Of a DNA stretch of 64,000 bases, positions 36,215 through 45,008 are shown piece by piece. A program made the translations under genes and the position numbers. Below the pieces are notes generated by a model. That model was not told where the DNA came from, did no database searches, and saw only the letters and a list, made by a program, of their open reading frames with translations. Every line of letters begins with the position of its first letter. The stretch's first letter is position 1. This DNA comes from Limnohabitans sp. (GTDB taxonomy: Bacteria > Pseudomonadota > Gammaproteobacteria > Burkholderiales > Burkholderiaceae_C): positions 64,879 through 128,878 of the forward strand of contig JAOATL010000013.1 of assembly GCA_030158125.1 (NCBI GenBank), in the 5' to 3' direction.

Positions 36215-36999
36215 AAAAGTCCATCACCTTGCCCATGGAAGTGCGCTTGATGCAATGGACCTCGGGCCTGATGTTTGCATTGGCCTTTGTCTTGTGCTTG
36301 GCCAGTGGCATCGGTTGGTTGCTCCGTCATCCTGCGTTTTCAATTCAAGGCATCACGGTGCGCGGCAATGTGACGCACAGCAATGCGGTAACTTTGCGCG
36401 CCAATGTGTTGCCGCAATTGACGGGCAACTTTTTCACCTTGAACTTGTTGCAGGCACGTCAGGCCTTTGAGCAAATCCCTTGGATTCGAAGCGCCTTGGT
36501 GCGCCGCGAGTTCCCCAACCGCTTGGCCGTGACTTTGGATGAGTTTCAGCCCATTGCGCAATGGGGTGCCGAAGGTGAAGGCAAATTCTTGAGTGCCGAG
36601 GGTGCGGTATTTGAAGTCAACGCCGATGATGTGGACAGTGAAAATTTACCCACCCTCAAAGGCCCGGAGTCACAAGCCAGAGTGGTCTTGGAAATGTTCC
36701 AGTACCTCAAGCCCTTGTTGGCCAAGATGGACATGAATTTGGACAAGCTGGAATTGAGCCAGCGTGGCAGTTGGTCTGCCCAACTTGAGTCTGGTGCTGT
36801 CTTGGAATTGGGCCACGGCACAGACCAAGAACTGGGCGGCAAGTTGCAGTTGTTTTTCAAAACATTGACGCAGGTGGCATCGCGCTATGGTCGCACCTCT
36901 ACGTCCTTGTTGTCAGCAGATTTGCGTTACGAAAATGGTTATGCCTTGCGCTTGCGCGGTGTGAGCACGTTGGCGGCAGATGGTTTGAAAAAACCTTGA
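36211..36999 (+). CDS. ftsQ: Cell division protein FtsQ
   Basis: Bitopic divisome protein that links FtsA/FtsK to FtsL/FtsB. Short cytoplasmic N-terminus, one TM helix ([19 protein letters not shown]), a POTRA domain ([17 protein letters not shown]) and the FtsQ beta domain. 262 residues. Start chosen at the ATG overlapping the ddl stop. It ends the run of overlapping genes; ftsA follows after 34 bases. Confidence 0.94.
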   Translation: MKKSITLPMEVRLMQWTSGLMFALAFVLCLASGIGWLLRHPAFSIQGITVRGNVTHSNAVTLRANVLPQLTGNFFTLNLLQARQAFEQIPWIRSALVRREFPNRLAVTLDEFQPIAQWGAEGEGKFLSAEGAVFEVNADDVDSENLPTLKGPESQARVVLEMFQYLKPLLAKMDMNLDKLELSQRGSWSAQLESGAVLELGHGTDQELGGKLQLFFKTLTQVASRYGRTSTSLLSADLRYENGYALRLRGVSTLAADGLKKP

Positions 37000-37033
37000 T
37001 CGATTGAAGATTTAGTTAAGAACGGTTGGACAT

Positions 37034-38263
37034 ATGGCAAAAGAATACAAAGATTTGGTAGTCGGTCTCGACATTGGCACGTCCAAGGTCATGGTCGTCG
37101 TGGCCGAGGTCATGCCAGGTGGTGAATTAAAACTGGCCGGCATGGGCTTGGCCCCCGGCAACGGTTTGAAGCGCGGTGTGGTGGTCAACATCGATGCCAC
37201 CGTTCAAAGTATTCAACAAGCCTTGAAAGAAGCCGAGTTGATGGCCGATTGCAAAATCACGCGCGTCAACACCGGCATTACTGGCAGCCACATTCGGGGT
37301 TTGAACTCCAGCGGCATGGTGGCTGTCAAAGACAAAGAAGTCACGCCCGCCGATGTGGCCCGTGTGGTTGAAACAGCGCGTGCCATCAACATTTCGACAG
37401 ACCAACGTTTGTTGTTGGTGGCGCCTCAAGAATTTGTGATCGATGGCCAAGATGTCAAAGAGCCCATTGGCATGAGCGGTATGCGCCTTGAAGCCAAGGT
37501 GCACATCGTGACCGGTGCGCAAAGTGCTGCAGAAAACATCATCAAGTGTGTGCGACGCTGTGGACTGGAAGTAGACCAGTTGCTGCTCAATCCATTGTCT
37601 TCCAGCTTGGCGGTATTGACTGAAGACGAGCGCGAACTGGGTGTGGCCTGCGTCGACATTGGCGCAGGTACCACCGACGTGGCCATCTTTACCAATGGCG
37701 CTATTCGCCACACGGCCGTTATTCCAATTGCTGGCGATTTGATCACCAGCGACATTGCCATGGCATTGCGCACACCGACCAAAGACGCAGAAGACATCAA
37801 AGTTGAAAGCGGTTGTGCCAAACAATTGTTGGCAGACCCAGAAGCACAAGTTGAAGTGCCTGGCTTGGGCGATCGCGCACCCCGCATGTTGTCCAAGCAA
37901 GCACTGGCGGGCGTGATCGAGCCACGCGTAGAAGAAATCTTCTCCTTGGTGCAACAAGTCATTCGCGAATCGGGTTACGAAGAAGTTTTGTCGTCCGGCA
38001 TTGTGCTGACAGGCGGAAGCGCGGTCATGCCAGGCATGGTCGAGTTGGGTGAAGACATCTTTTTGAAGCCGGTGCGCCGCGGCGTTCCCAAGTACAACGG
38101 CGCCCTGTCTGACATGGTCAGCCAACCGCGTGTGGCCACCGTCATGGGTCTGATGGAAGAAGCCCGTCTGGCACGCTTGCGTGGTTTCAAAGTTTCGCAA
38201 AAGAAGGGTTCCATGAACAACGCCTTCACACGCTTCAAAGACTTCATCGTGGGCAACTTCTGA
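37034..38263 (+). CDS. ftsA: Cell division protein FtsA
   Basis: Actin-like ATPase that anchors FtsZ to the membrane. GLDIGTSKVMVVVAE (phosphate 1) and VDIGAGTTDVAIF (phosphate 2) are seen. The extreme C-terminus (NAFTRFKDFIVGNF) is the amphipathic membrane-targeting helix. 409 residues. A weak AAGAACGG lies before the ATG. A 129-base gap follows before ftsZ, which may hold a promoter. Confidence 0.96.
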   Translation: MAKEYKDLVVGLDIGTSKVMVVVAEVMPGGELKLAGMGLAPGNGLKRGVVVNIDATVQSIQQALKEAELMADCKITRVNTGITGSHIRGLNSSGMVAVKDKEVTPADVARVVETARAINISTDQRLLLVAPQEFVIDGQDVKEPIGMSGMRLEAKVHIVTGAQSAAENIIKCVRRCGLEVDQLLLNPLSSSLAVLTEDERELGVACVDIGAGTTDVAIFTNGAIRHTAVIPIAGDLITSDIAMALRTPTKDAEDIKVESGCAKQLLADPEAQVEVPGLGDRAPRMLSKQALAGVIEPRVEEIFSLVQQVIRESGYEEVLSSGIVLTGGSAVMPGMVELGEDIFLKPVRRGVPKYNGALSDMVSQPRVATVMGLMEEARLARLRGFKVSQKKGSMNNAFTRFKDFIVGNF

Positions 38264-38392
38264 TGGACTGGCAAAAACTTTACTTGGCAAGGGGGAGTCC
38301 TCATCAGCGATGTTGAATCCCACTTAATCCCATAAAAATAAAATTTTCAAAAATCAATATTTAGGCAACTGCAACAGTTTTAGGAGAGCACC

Positions 38393-39616
38393 ATGAGCAT
38401 TGAAATGATCCAAGTCGAAGAGTTCAACCAAGGTACGCAAATCAAAGTGATCGGCGTGGGCGGTGGCGGCGGTAACGCGGTCGAGCACATGATCGAGCGC
38501 AACGTACAAGGCGTTGAATTCATTTGCGCCAACACCGATGCGCAAGCATTGGCCCGCAGTGCAGCGCACCGCTTCATTCAATTGGGTCACACCGGTTTGG
38601 GCGCTGGCAGCAAACCTGAAAAAGGTCGCGATGCGGCAGAAGAGGCGGTGGAAGACATCCGAGCCGCCATTGAAGGCGCGCACATGTTGTTCATCACAGC
38701 GGGCATGGGCGGCGGTACCGGCACTGGTGCAGCACCCGTGATTGCGCGCGTTGCCAAAGAAATGGGCATCCTGACTGTGGGTGTGGTGACCAAGCCTTTC
38801 GACTTTGAAGGTGGCCGTCGCATGCAAAGTGCTGAATCTGGTTTGGCTGAGCTTGAAGCCAACGTCGACTCATTGATCGTGGTGCTCAATGAAAAGTTGA
38901 TGGAATTGCCAGGCGGCGAAGACATGACCCAAGACGAAGCCTTTGCCCACGCCAATGACGTGCTCAAAAACGCAGTGGGTGGTATTGCAGAAATCATCAA
39001 TGTGCCTGGCCATGTGAACGTCGACTTTGAAGACGTGCGCACTGTCATGGGCGAACCCGGCAAAGCCATGATGGGTACTGCGTCTGCCAGCGGCCCTGAC
39101 CGTGCGCGCATTGCCTCAGAGCAAGCTGTTGCTTGCCCATTGCTCGAAGGCATCGATTTGTCTGGCGCCAAAGGCGTGTTGGTGTTGATCAGCGCGGCCA
39201 AAGGCTCACTCAAATTGAGCGAGTCCAAGCAAGCCATGAACACCATCCGTGCATATGCGTCTGAAAGCGCTCATGTCATTTACGGTACCGCTTACGACGA
39301 AAGCTTGGGCGACGAAATTCGCGTCACTGTGGTGGCCACCGGCTTGTCAAGCCAAGGTGCTCGTCGCACAGCGCCTCCGCTGCAAGTGTTGCGCACAGGT
39401 ACCGATAACGTGCCATTTACAGTGGACGCGCACGATGCTGTGTCGCCTACGCTGGGCGGCCAAAGCCCCGCTTTGGGTGGTGACTACGGCCGTTTGAACA
39501 CACCCAGCGTGTGGCGTACCAACCGTACACAAGCCGCCGCCAAAGTGGATGGCATGGCGTCTGCTGGCATGGACGACATCGAAATTCCAGCTTTCTTGCG
39601 CAAGCAAGCCGACTGA
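38393..39616 (+). CDS. ftsZ: Cell division protein FtsZ
   Basis: Tubulin-like GTPase that forms the division ring. GTP signature GMGGGTGTGAAPVIA, T7 synergy loop NVDFEDVRTVM, a linker of about 70 residues, and the conserved C-terminal peptide DDIEIPAFLRKQAD for FtsA/ZipA binding. 407 residues. A clear AGGAGAG precedes the ATG. The AT-rich gap from ftsA (38264-38392) could allow separate expression. Confidence 0.97.
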   Translation: MSIEMIQVEEFNQGTQIKVIGVGGGGGNAVEHMIERNVQGVEFICANTDAQALARSAAHRFIQLGHTGLGAGSKPEKGRDAAEEAVEDIRAAIEGAHMLFITAGMGGGTGTGAAPVIARVAKEMGILTVGVVTKPFDFEGGRRMQSAESGLAELEANVDSLIVVLNEKLMELPGGEDMTQDEAFAHANDVLKNAVGGIAEIINVPGHVNVDFEDVRTVMGEPGKAMMGTASASGPDRARIASEQAVACPLLEGIDLSGAKGVLVLISAAKGSLKLSESKQAMNTIRAYASESAHVIYGTAYDESLGDEIRVTVVATGLSSQGARRTAPPLQVLRTGTDNVPFTVDAHDAVSPTLGGQSPALGGDYGRLNTPSVWRTNRTQAAAKVDGMASAGMDDIEIPAFLRKQAD

Positions 39617-39673
39617 TTGTCAGATGCCGTGGGTCTCAAAAACCCTCGTTGTGCAAGCTTGCGCTTGAAAATT

Positions 39674-39679
39674 TAAAAT
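39674..39679 (+). promoter_or_regulatory. -10-like hexamer six bases before the lpxC ATG (leaderless type)
   Basis: TAAAAT, then CAGCGC, then ATG at 39686. There is no Shine-Dalgarno in the 69-base ftsZ-lpxC gap, which suggests lpxC has its own leaderless transcript. Confidence 0.45.
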
Positions 39680-39685
39680 CAGCGC

Positions 39686-40609
39686 ATGCTTGCTCAAAGA
39701 ACCATCAAAACCCTGACCCAAGCCGTGGGTGTGGGTTTGCACAGCGGCCAACGGGTTGAGTTAACGCTCCGACCCGCACCCATAGACACGGGCATTGTGT
39801 TTCGGCGTGTCGATTTGGCCGAACCTGTCGACATTCACATCAATGCGCTCAGCGTCACAGATACGCGGCTGGCCTCCACCATTTCAAGTGGCCAGGCCAA
39901 AGTGCACACCGTGGAACATCTGATGTCCGCATGCGCTGGTTTGGGCATCGACAATTTAATCATCGACATCACGGCAGAGGAAGTGCCCATCTTGGATGGC
40001 TCGGCTTCTTCGTTTGTGTTCCTGCTGCAAAGCGCCGGCATTGAGCTGCAAAAAGCACCCAAGAAATTCATCCGTGTGCTCAAAACTGTAGAGGTCCGCG
40101 ACGGGCAAGGCGAAAACGTCAAGTGGGCCAAGCTCGAGCCCTATGACGGTTACCGCCTTAGCTTTGAAATTGATTTTCATCACCCAGCGGTCGACTCCAC
40201 AGGTCAACAGGTGGTCTTCGACATGGGCCGCGATGTCTACGCACGTGACATTGCACGTGCACGCACCTTTGGCTTTACCAAGGACGTTGAAATGTTGCGC
40301 TCCAATGGCCTGGCGCTGGGCGGCGGTCTCGACAACGCCATCGTGATGGACGACTACAAAGTCTTGAACAGCGACGGTTTGCGTTATGACGATGAATTCG
40401 TCAAACACAAAATTTTGGACGCCATGGGCGATCTGTACATCATTGGCAAACCTTTCATTGCCAGCTACACCGCTTTCCGTTCAGGTCACGCCATGAACAA
40501 CCAACTGTTACGTGCGTTGTTAGACCAACCCGATGCCTATGAAATTGTCAGCTTTGACGATGTTAAAAAAGCACCCGAAGGATTTGCTTTGCCTGTACGT
40601 GCCTGGTAG
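39686..40609 (+). CDS. lpxC: UDP-3-O-acyl-N-acetylglucosamine deacetylase
   Basis: Zinc deacetylase, the committed step of lipid A synthesis. Zinc ligands are His in [15 protein letters not shown] and His/Asp in [11 protein letters not shown]; the catalytic base region is [13 protein letters not shown]; the C-terminal [13 protein letters not shown] His is present. 307 residues. Usual neighbour of ftsZ. Confidence 0.96.
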   Translation: MLAQRTIKTLTQAVGVGLHSGQRVELTLRPAPIDTGIVFRRVDLAEPVDIHINALSVTDTRLASTISSGQAKVHTVEHLMSACAGLGIDNLIIDITAEEVPILDGSASSFVFLLQSAGIELQKAPKKFIRVLKTVEVRDGQGENVKWAKLEPYDGYRLSFEIDFHHPAVDSTGQQVVFDMGRDVYARDIARARTFGFTKDVEMLRSNGLALGGGLDNAIVMDDYKVLNSDGLRYDDEFVKHKILDAMGDLYIIGKPFIASYTAFRSGHAMNNQLLRALLDQPDAYEIVSFDDVKKAPEGFALPVRAW

Positions 40610-40618
40610 GGCTCGCTC

Positions 40619-41848
40619 ATGAAGCCCGTGGCACAGTCCTCCCTCAGAGACTTGTTCTCGCACCAGCCGTTCTTGCGTTTTTGGTTGGCGCGCTTGGCGG
40701 GTATCTTGGCTACGCAAATGTTGATGGTGGCGCTGGCTTGGCACATGTACGAAATCACGGGCAGCGCTTGGGACTTGGGTTTGGTGGGCTTGTTTCAATT
40801 TGTGCCTGCGCTCATTCTCACCTTGCCCGCCGGTCAAATTGTGGACCGGGTTCACAAAGTTCACATTTATGCCGCCTGCATGCTGATCCAGGCGGCGGTG
40901 GCGGGCTTGCTGGTGTGGGGCACAGCCGCTGATCAAGTCACGCGCGAATTGGTGTTGTTCATCTCAGCCGTGTTGGGCATGGTGCGGGCTTTTCAAATGC
41001 CCACACAACAAGCCCTCACACCGCATTTGGTGCCCAGCCATTTGTTGCAACGCGCTGTGGCTTTGAGCTCGACGGGTGTTCAGACCGCTGTCATTGGCGG
41101 TCCTGCATTGGGCGGTATCTTGTACGCCATGCACGTGAATGCCGTGTATGCCACGTGCGCTGCATTTTTGTTCATCGCATTTTTATTGGCACTGTCGGTA
41201 CGCTACGAACACAAACCTTCCCAAGCTGCTGCAGATTTGCGCAGCGTGTTGGCAGGCGCTCACTTTGTGTGGCATCACAAAGTTTTGTTGGGTGCCATTG
41301 CATTGGATTTGTTTGCGGTGTTGTTGGGCGGCGTCACCGCGCTTTTGCCCATCTATGCCAAAGACATTTTGCACACAGGCCCAGAAGGCCTGGGCCTGTT
41401 GCGCTCATCGCCTGCGGTCGGTGCCCTGTTCATGGCTGCTGTGCTCACACAGTGGCCGATCGAGCGCCGTGTGGGGCCTTGGATGCTGATGGCCGTGGCC
41501 GTGTTTGGCATGGCCAATTTTGTCTTTGGTATTTCCACGCATTTTGCGTTGTCTATGTTGGCTCTGATGGTGGCCGGCGCTGCCGACAACGTCAGTGTGG
41601 TAACCCGCTTGACCCTGCTGCAATTGGAAACCCCTGAGGACATGCGCGGCCGCGTGGCGGCAGTCAATTCCATCTTCATTGGCGCATCAAATCAACTGGG
41701 TGAATTTGAGTCGGGGGCAACTGCTGCGATGTGGGGCCCGGTCGGCTCTGTGGTGTTTGGGGGCCTGGCCACTGTGGGCGTGGCACTGGCGGCTGTCAAA
41801 ATATTTCCCTCCTTGGCCAAGCGCGACCACATGGTTTTGCCCAAGTAA
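40619..41848 (+). CDS. MFS transporter (DHA3/EntS-like)
   Basis: A 409-residue major facilitator with about 12 predicted TM helices. The loop-2 motif region is LPAGQIVDRVHKV, and DMRGRVAAVNSIFIGASNQLG near the end is typical of the EntS/DHA3 exporter group. Substrate unknown. It starts nine bases after lpxC, but the two are functionally unrelated. It converges with ruvC; a short AGCCAC/GTGGCT stem between the stops has no T-run. Confidence 0.9.
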   Translation: MKPVAQSSLRDLFSHQPFLRFWLARLAGILATQMLMVALAWHMYEITGSAWDLGLVGLFQFVPALILTLPAGQIVDRVHKVHIYAACMLIQAAVAGLLVWGTAADQVTRELVLFISAVLGMVRAFQMPTQQALTPHLVPSHLLQRAVALSSTGVQTAVIGGPALGGILYAMHVNAVYATCAAFLFIAFLLALSVRYEHKPSQAAADLRSVLAGAHFVWHHKVLLGAIALDLFAVLLGGVTALLPIYAKDILHTGPEGLGLLRSSPAVGALFMAAVLTQWPIERRVGPWMLMAVAVFGMANFVFGISTHFALSMLALMVAGAADNVSVVTRLTLLQLETPEDMRGRVAAVNSIFIGASNQLGEFESGATAAMWGPVGSVVFGGLATVGVALAAVKIFPSLAKRDHMVLPK

Positions 41849-41868
41849 AGCAAGCCACCGCACCGTGT

Positions 41869-42417
41869 TCAGTGGCTCCGTCCATCGCGGTACATGCCAT
41901 GCGTTTTGCGATTGAGCACATCCAAGGCAGCCAACTTGTTCATCGATGGACTGGCATGTGCATGGGTAATGGCCAAACCCAATGCATCAGCAGCATCGGG
42001 TCCAGGCACAGACGGCAACTTGAGCATGCGCTTGACCATCTCCTGAATTTGCGACTTGGCAGCTCGGCCATGCCCCGTGATGGCCTTTTTCATTTGCAAA
42101 GCGGTGTACTCGGCTACCGGTAAATTGCAGGTGACCAAGGCGGTGACGCAGCAGCCACGTGCTTGCCCCAACAACAGCGTGGCTTGCGGGTTGACGTTCA
42201 CAAACACAATTTCAACCGAGGCTGAGTTGGGTTGATACCGTTGGTTGATTTCAACAATGCCGTCGTAAATCACCTTCAAACGGTTGGGCAAATTGCCTTG
42301 CTGAACTTTGTCTGTGCGAATCACGCCACTGGCCACGTACGTGAGCTTGGCGCCGTCGACGTCAATCACCCCAAAGCCCGTGGTTTGGAGACCGGGATCA
42401 ATGCCAAGAATTCTCAT
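41869..42417 (-). CDS. ruvC: Holliday junction endonuclease RuvC
   Basis: Cuts Holliday junctions with RuvAB. The acidic active site is seen as Asp in [11 protein letters not shown], Glu in [12 protein letters not shown] and the pair in [11 protein letters not shown]. 182 residues. The start was set at MRILGIDPG; a longer frame reaching into mtgA is unlikely. It lies 22 bases after mtgA. ruvA and ruvB are not here. Confidence 0.95.
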   Translation of the reverse strand: MRILGIDPGLQTTGFGVIDVDGAKLTYVASGVIRTDKVQQGNLPNRLKVIYDGIVEINQRYQPNSASVEIVFVNVNPQATLLLGQARGCCVTALVTCNLPVAEYTALQMKKAITGHGRAAKSQIQEMVKRMLKLPSVPGPDAADALGLAITHAHASPSMNKLAALDVLNRKTHGMYRDGRSH

Positions 42418-42439
42418 GGGTGGAAGGTCCTTGGCGTGT

Positions 42440-43186
42440 TCAGGGCAGCGCCACATCGTTCATGCGCGCCATGATGGTTTGCGCACGGTCACTGAGGTAG
42501 GCCGACTGCGGTAGCTTTTCAAAATAACGCGGACGCGGCAACATCACTGCCAAGCGTGCGGCCTCCCAATCGCTGAGCTGACTGGCGGGCTTTTGAAAGT
42601 AATGTCTTGCTGCAGCTTCTGCACCAAACACGCCATTGCCCCATTCCACATGGTTCAGGTACAAGGTGAGGATTCTTTGTTTAGACAAAAAAGTTTCCAA
42701 GGCCAACGTGATGACCCATTCTTGCGCTTTGCGGATCAGGGTGCGTTCGCCACTGAGCATCAGGTTTTTGGCCAATTGTTGGGTGATGGTGGAGCCACCC
42801 ACAATTTTGGGCGCCACTACTTTGCCATTTTTCTTTTGAGTAGATTGGGCGTCGACTCTGGCTTGCGCCTTGGCATTTTTACGCCAAGCATTTTCGACCG
42901 CATCCCACCAAACGCCGTAGTGCGTGGTGAAAGCGCTGTCCTCTGAGGCCAGAACCGCACGTTTGAGTGACTTGGCAATTTGATCGGAAGGTGTCCAAGT
43001 TTGGCGCCACATCAAGCGACCTTGGCGGTTCACAATTTGCCAAGCCTGAGAGCGCTCAAACGCGGTGGACGCAGGGTCGACCACGGCCATGAAAGCCACG
43101 CGACCCACCCAAAAAAATTGGAGCAACACCAGGCCCACCAGCATCAGTACCAGCCACTGTTTGAATGCGAAGAGAGCGTTGCGCAT
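42440..43186 (-). CDS. mtgA: Monofunctional peptidoglycan transglycosylase
   Basis: GT51 glycosyltransferase that polymerises lipid II without a transpeptidase domain. An N-terminal TM helix ([17 protein letters not shown]) is followed by the GT51 motifs [15 protein letters not shown] (catalytic Glu), [13 protein letters not shown] and [17 protein letters not shown]. 248 residues. A TACACT hexamer ends eight bases before the ATG. Confidence 0.95.
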   Translation of the reverse strand: MRNALFAFKQWLVLMLVGLVLLQFFWVGRVAFMAVVDPASTAFERSQAWQIVNRQGRLMWRQTWTPSDQIAKSLKRAVLASEDSAFTTHYGVWWDAVENAWRKNAKAQARVDAQSTQKKNGKVVAPKIVGGSTITQQLAKNLMLSGERTLIRKAQEWVITLALETFLSKQRILTLYLNHVEWGNGVFGAEAAARHYFQKPASQLSDWEAARLAVMLPRPRYFEKLPQSAYLSDRAQTIMARMNDVALP

Positions 43187-43220
43187 GGGATGGCAGTGTA
43201 CAAACGTTGCGAAGACCTGA

Positions 43221-44063
43221 CTAGGCTTGCGCCATCAATGCGCGCAAGTCAGACAACACCGGTGCGGTGGGGGGGCGAACGCCTCGCCACAAATGGAAAG
43301 ATTCAGCGGCTTGCTCTACCAGCATGCCCAGCCCATCTCGCGCGAGTGTGCCGTGGTCAGTGGCCCATTGCATGAAGCCTTGGGCGGCAGGTCCGTACAT
43401 CAAATCGCAGGCCATGCCGTGCTGGCTCAGCACGCTGGCGGGCACGGGCAACGCGCCTTGGTGCAAGCTGCTGCTGGAGGCGTTGATGACCATATCAAAG
43501 GCCTGACTGCTGACCCGTTCGTGCTGCAAGCCAAACGCTTGGCAATCCACGCCTTCTGCAAGTGCCAAGCTGTTGTGTGCCTGAACCAATTGAATGGCTT
43601 TTTCGGGGGTTCGATTGACCACCCAAATGCTGCGCGGTTTTTCACACAACAAAGGACCCAAAACCCCGGCTGCGGCGCCGCCTGCGCCAATCAGCAAGAC
43701 GCTTTTGCCGCGGAGTGAAAACCCAGCGTTGCGAACCAAGTCGTTGACCAAGCCCAAGCCATCTGTGTTGTCGCCATAAATTTCGGCGCCGTCAAATTTC
43801 AAGGTGTTGCAGGCTTGGGCCAAACTGACACGCGGGCTACAGCGCGTGGCCAATGCCGCAGCTTCTGTTTTGAAGGGCAGCGTCACGTTGCAGCCTTTGC
43901 CACCACTGACTTGAAAGGCATGCACGGTGTGGGCAAAGCCATCCAAGGGCACCCGTGTTTTGTGATACTGCAAGCTTTGACCCGTCAGCTGGGCAAAGCG
44001 TGCGTGAATCCAAGGGGATTTGCTGTGTTCTATGGGATGACCGAAAACGCAGTACGTGTCCAT
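43221..44063 (-). CDS. aroE: Shikimate dehydrogenase
   Basis: Reduces dehydroshikimate to shikimate with NADPH. Shikimate-binding FGHPIEHSKSPWIHARF, catalytic Lys in NVTLPFKTEAAAL, NADP loop IGAGGAAAG and VVNRTPEK. 280 residues. The start at MDTYCVFGHPIEHS fits the family; the longer upstream frame overlaps the TonB gene. The window also holds the pathway's first enzyme, aroG. Confidence 0.95.
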   Translation of the reverse strand: MDTYCVFGHPIEHSKSPWIHARFAQLTGQSLQYHKTRVPLDGFAHTVHAFQVSGGKGCNVTLPFKTEAAALATRCSPRVSLAQACNTLKFDGAEIYGDNTDGLGLVNDLVRNAGFSLRGKSVLLIGAGGAAAGVLGPLLCEKPRSIWVVNRTPEKAIQLVQAHNSLALAEGVDCQAFGLQHERVSSQAFDMVINASSSSLHQGALPVPASVLSQHGMACDLMYGPAAQGFMQWATDHGTLARDGLGMLVEQAAESFHLWRGVRPPTAPVLSDLRALMAQA

Positions 44064-44076
44064 TGCAATAAGTCCG

Positions 44077-45003
44077 TTAAGGGGCTGGCTGGACAGGTGT
44101 CGAGCGAGCAGGGCGAGCCTTGGCTTGGGGTGCCAGCATCTGAGTGGCCAGCGTTTCATCGCGGGCAAAGTGAAAGCGTGACACCACCACCAATTGGTCT
44201 GCCTGGCGTTTCATCTCGGGCGTGAAGGTGTCGAAAGGAGATGCGCCGCGCACGATGGCTTGTGCGCGTTTGTCTAGCAGCGGCTTGCCAGAGGCCGAGG
44301 CAATTTCTGTCTCAAGCACGCGCCCTTTGGCATCGAGTGTGATGACCATGGTGAGGCTGCCGTAGAGTTTTTCACCACTGGCTTGTGGGAAATTTTCGGT
44401 ACCCGTGAGCTCTATGGTGCGACGCATTTTGTCGTAGTAGCGCGCAAACGAAACCTCTTGCGTGGCAGGCCCGATGTAACGTTTTTTGGGACCACCTTGC
44501 AGCGCTTGCGATTGTTTTTCAATCTGCGCCAATTGGCTCGAGAGTTGGTGTTTGCGTTCGGTCAAGGCATCGGCCTTGCCATCGCTGGCCGAGACCGGTG
44601 CCTGACTGCTCAGTTGCGACAGTTCTTGTTTGAGTTGTTGAATAAGTCTGACTTGTTCGCTTTTCAGCGTCTCGATTTTTTTCTCGACTTGTTGCAGTTC
44701 TTGGCCATTTTGATCTTGCATGTTGGCGCTGAATGGGCTGCTTTGCAACGTGGTGCCTGGCACTTGACCACCGCCAGCCAGATTGACTTGCGCCAAAGCC
44801 AGGGGTGCGTCGGGCACGTGGGTGCTGCGCGAGTTGACCAACACCACTTCCAAGGTATGGGTCTCAAAAATGCGATCGAAAGTGGCGGGGGACACCCATC
44901 TCAAGGTGAGCAAGCCCGCATGCACCAACACCGAAACACCCAGTGCCCACAAAAGCGTGCGGTGTGAAGTGCTTGCAGAAAAAGGCGTGGCAGACGTCGA
45001 CAT
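44077..45003 (-). CDS. TonB-family protein with coiled-coil spacer
   Basis: A 308-residue protein with one N-terminal TM helix (LLWALGVSVLVHAGLLTL) and a C-terminal TonB-like domain (GSLTMVITLDAKGRVLETEI; SGKPLLDKRAQAIVRGASPF). The usual Pro-rich EP/KP spacer is missing; instead, residues about 97-170 form a long Gln/Leu/Lys-rich predicted coiled coil. No exbB or exbD is nearby. Role as an energy transducer is inferred from the C-terminal domain. It starts five bases after the RNB gene, in the same direction. Confidence 0.85.
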   Translation of the reverse strand: MSTSATPFSASTSHRTLLWALGVSVLVHAGLLTLRWVSPATFDRIFETHTLEVVLVNSRSTHVPDAPLALAQVNLAGGGQVPGTTLQSSPFSANMQDQNGQELQQVEKKIETLKSEQVRLIQQLKQELSQLSSQAPVSASDGKADALTERKHQLSSQLAQIEKQSQALQGGPKKRYIGPATQEVSFARYYDKMRRTIELTGTENFPQASGEKLYGSLTMVITLDAKGRVLETEIASASGKPLLDKRAQAIVRGASPFDTFTPEMKRQADQLVVVSRFHFARDETLATQMLAPQAKARPARSTPVQPAP

Positions 45004-45008
45004 GGGGT

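Noticed and set aside
37127-38323. 398-residue minus-strand open frame over ftsA
   Set aside because: Shadow of ftsA; no recognisable domain.
41849-41880. Terminator between the MFS gene and ruvC
   Set aside because: The AGCCAC/GTGGCT stem is short and has no T-run on either strand.
42418-42456. Longer ruvC start reaching into mtgA
   Set aside because: RuvC begins at MRILGIDPG in the family; the extra 13 codons overlap mtgA and add nothing conserved.
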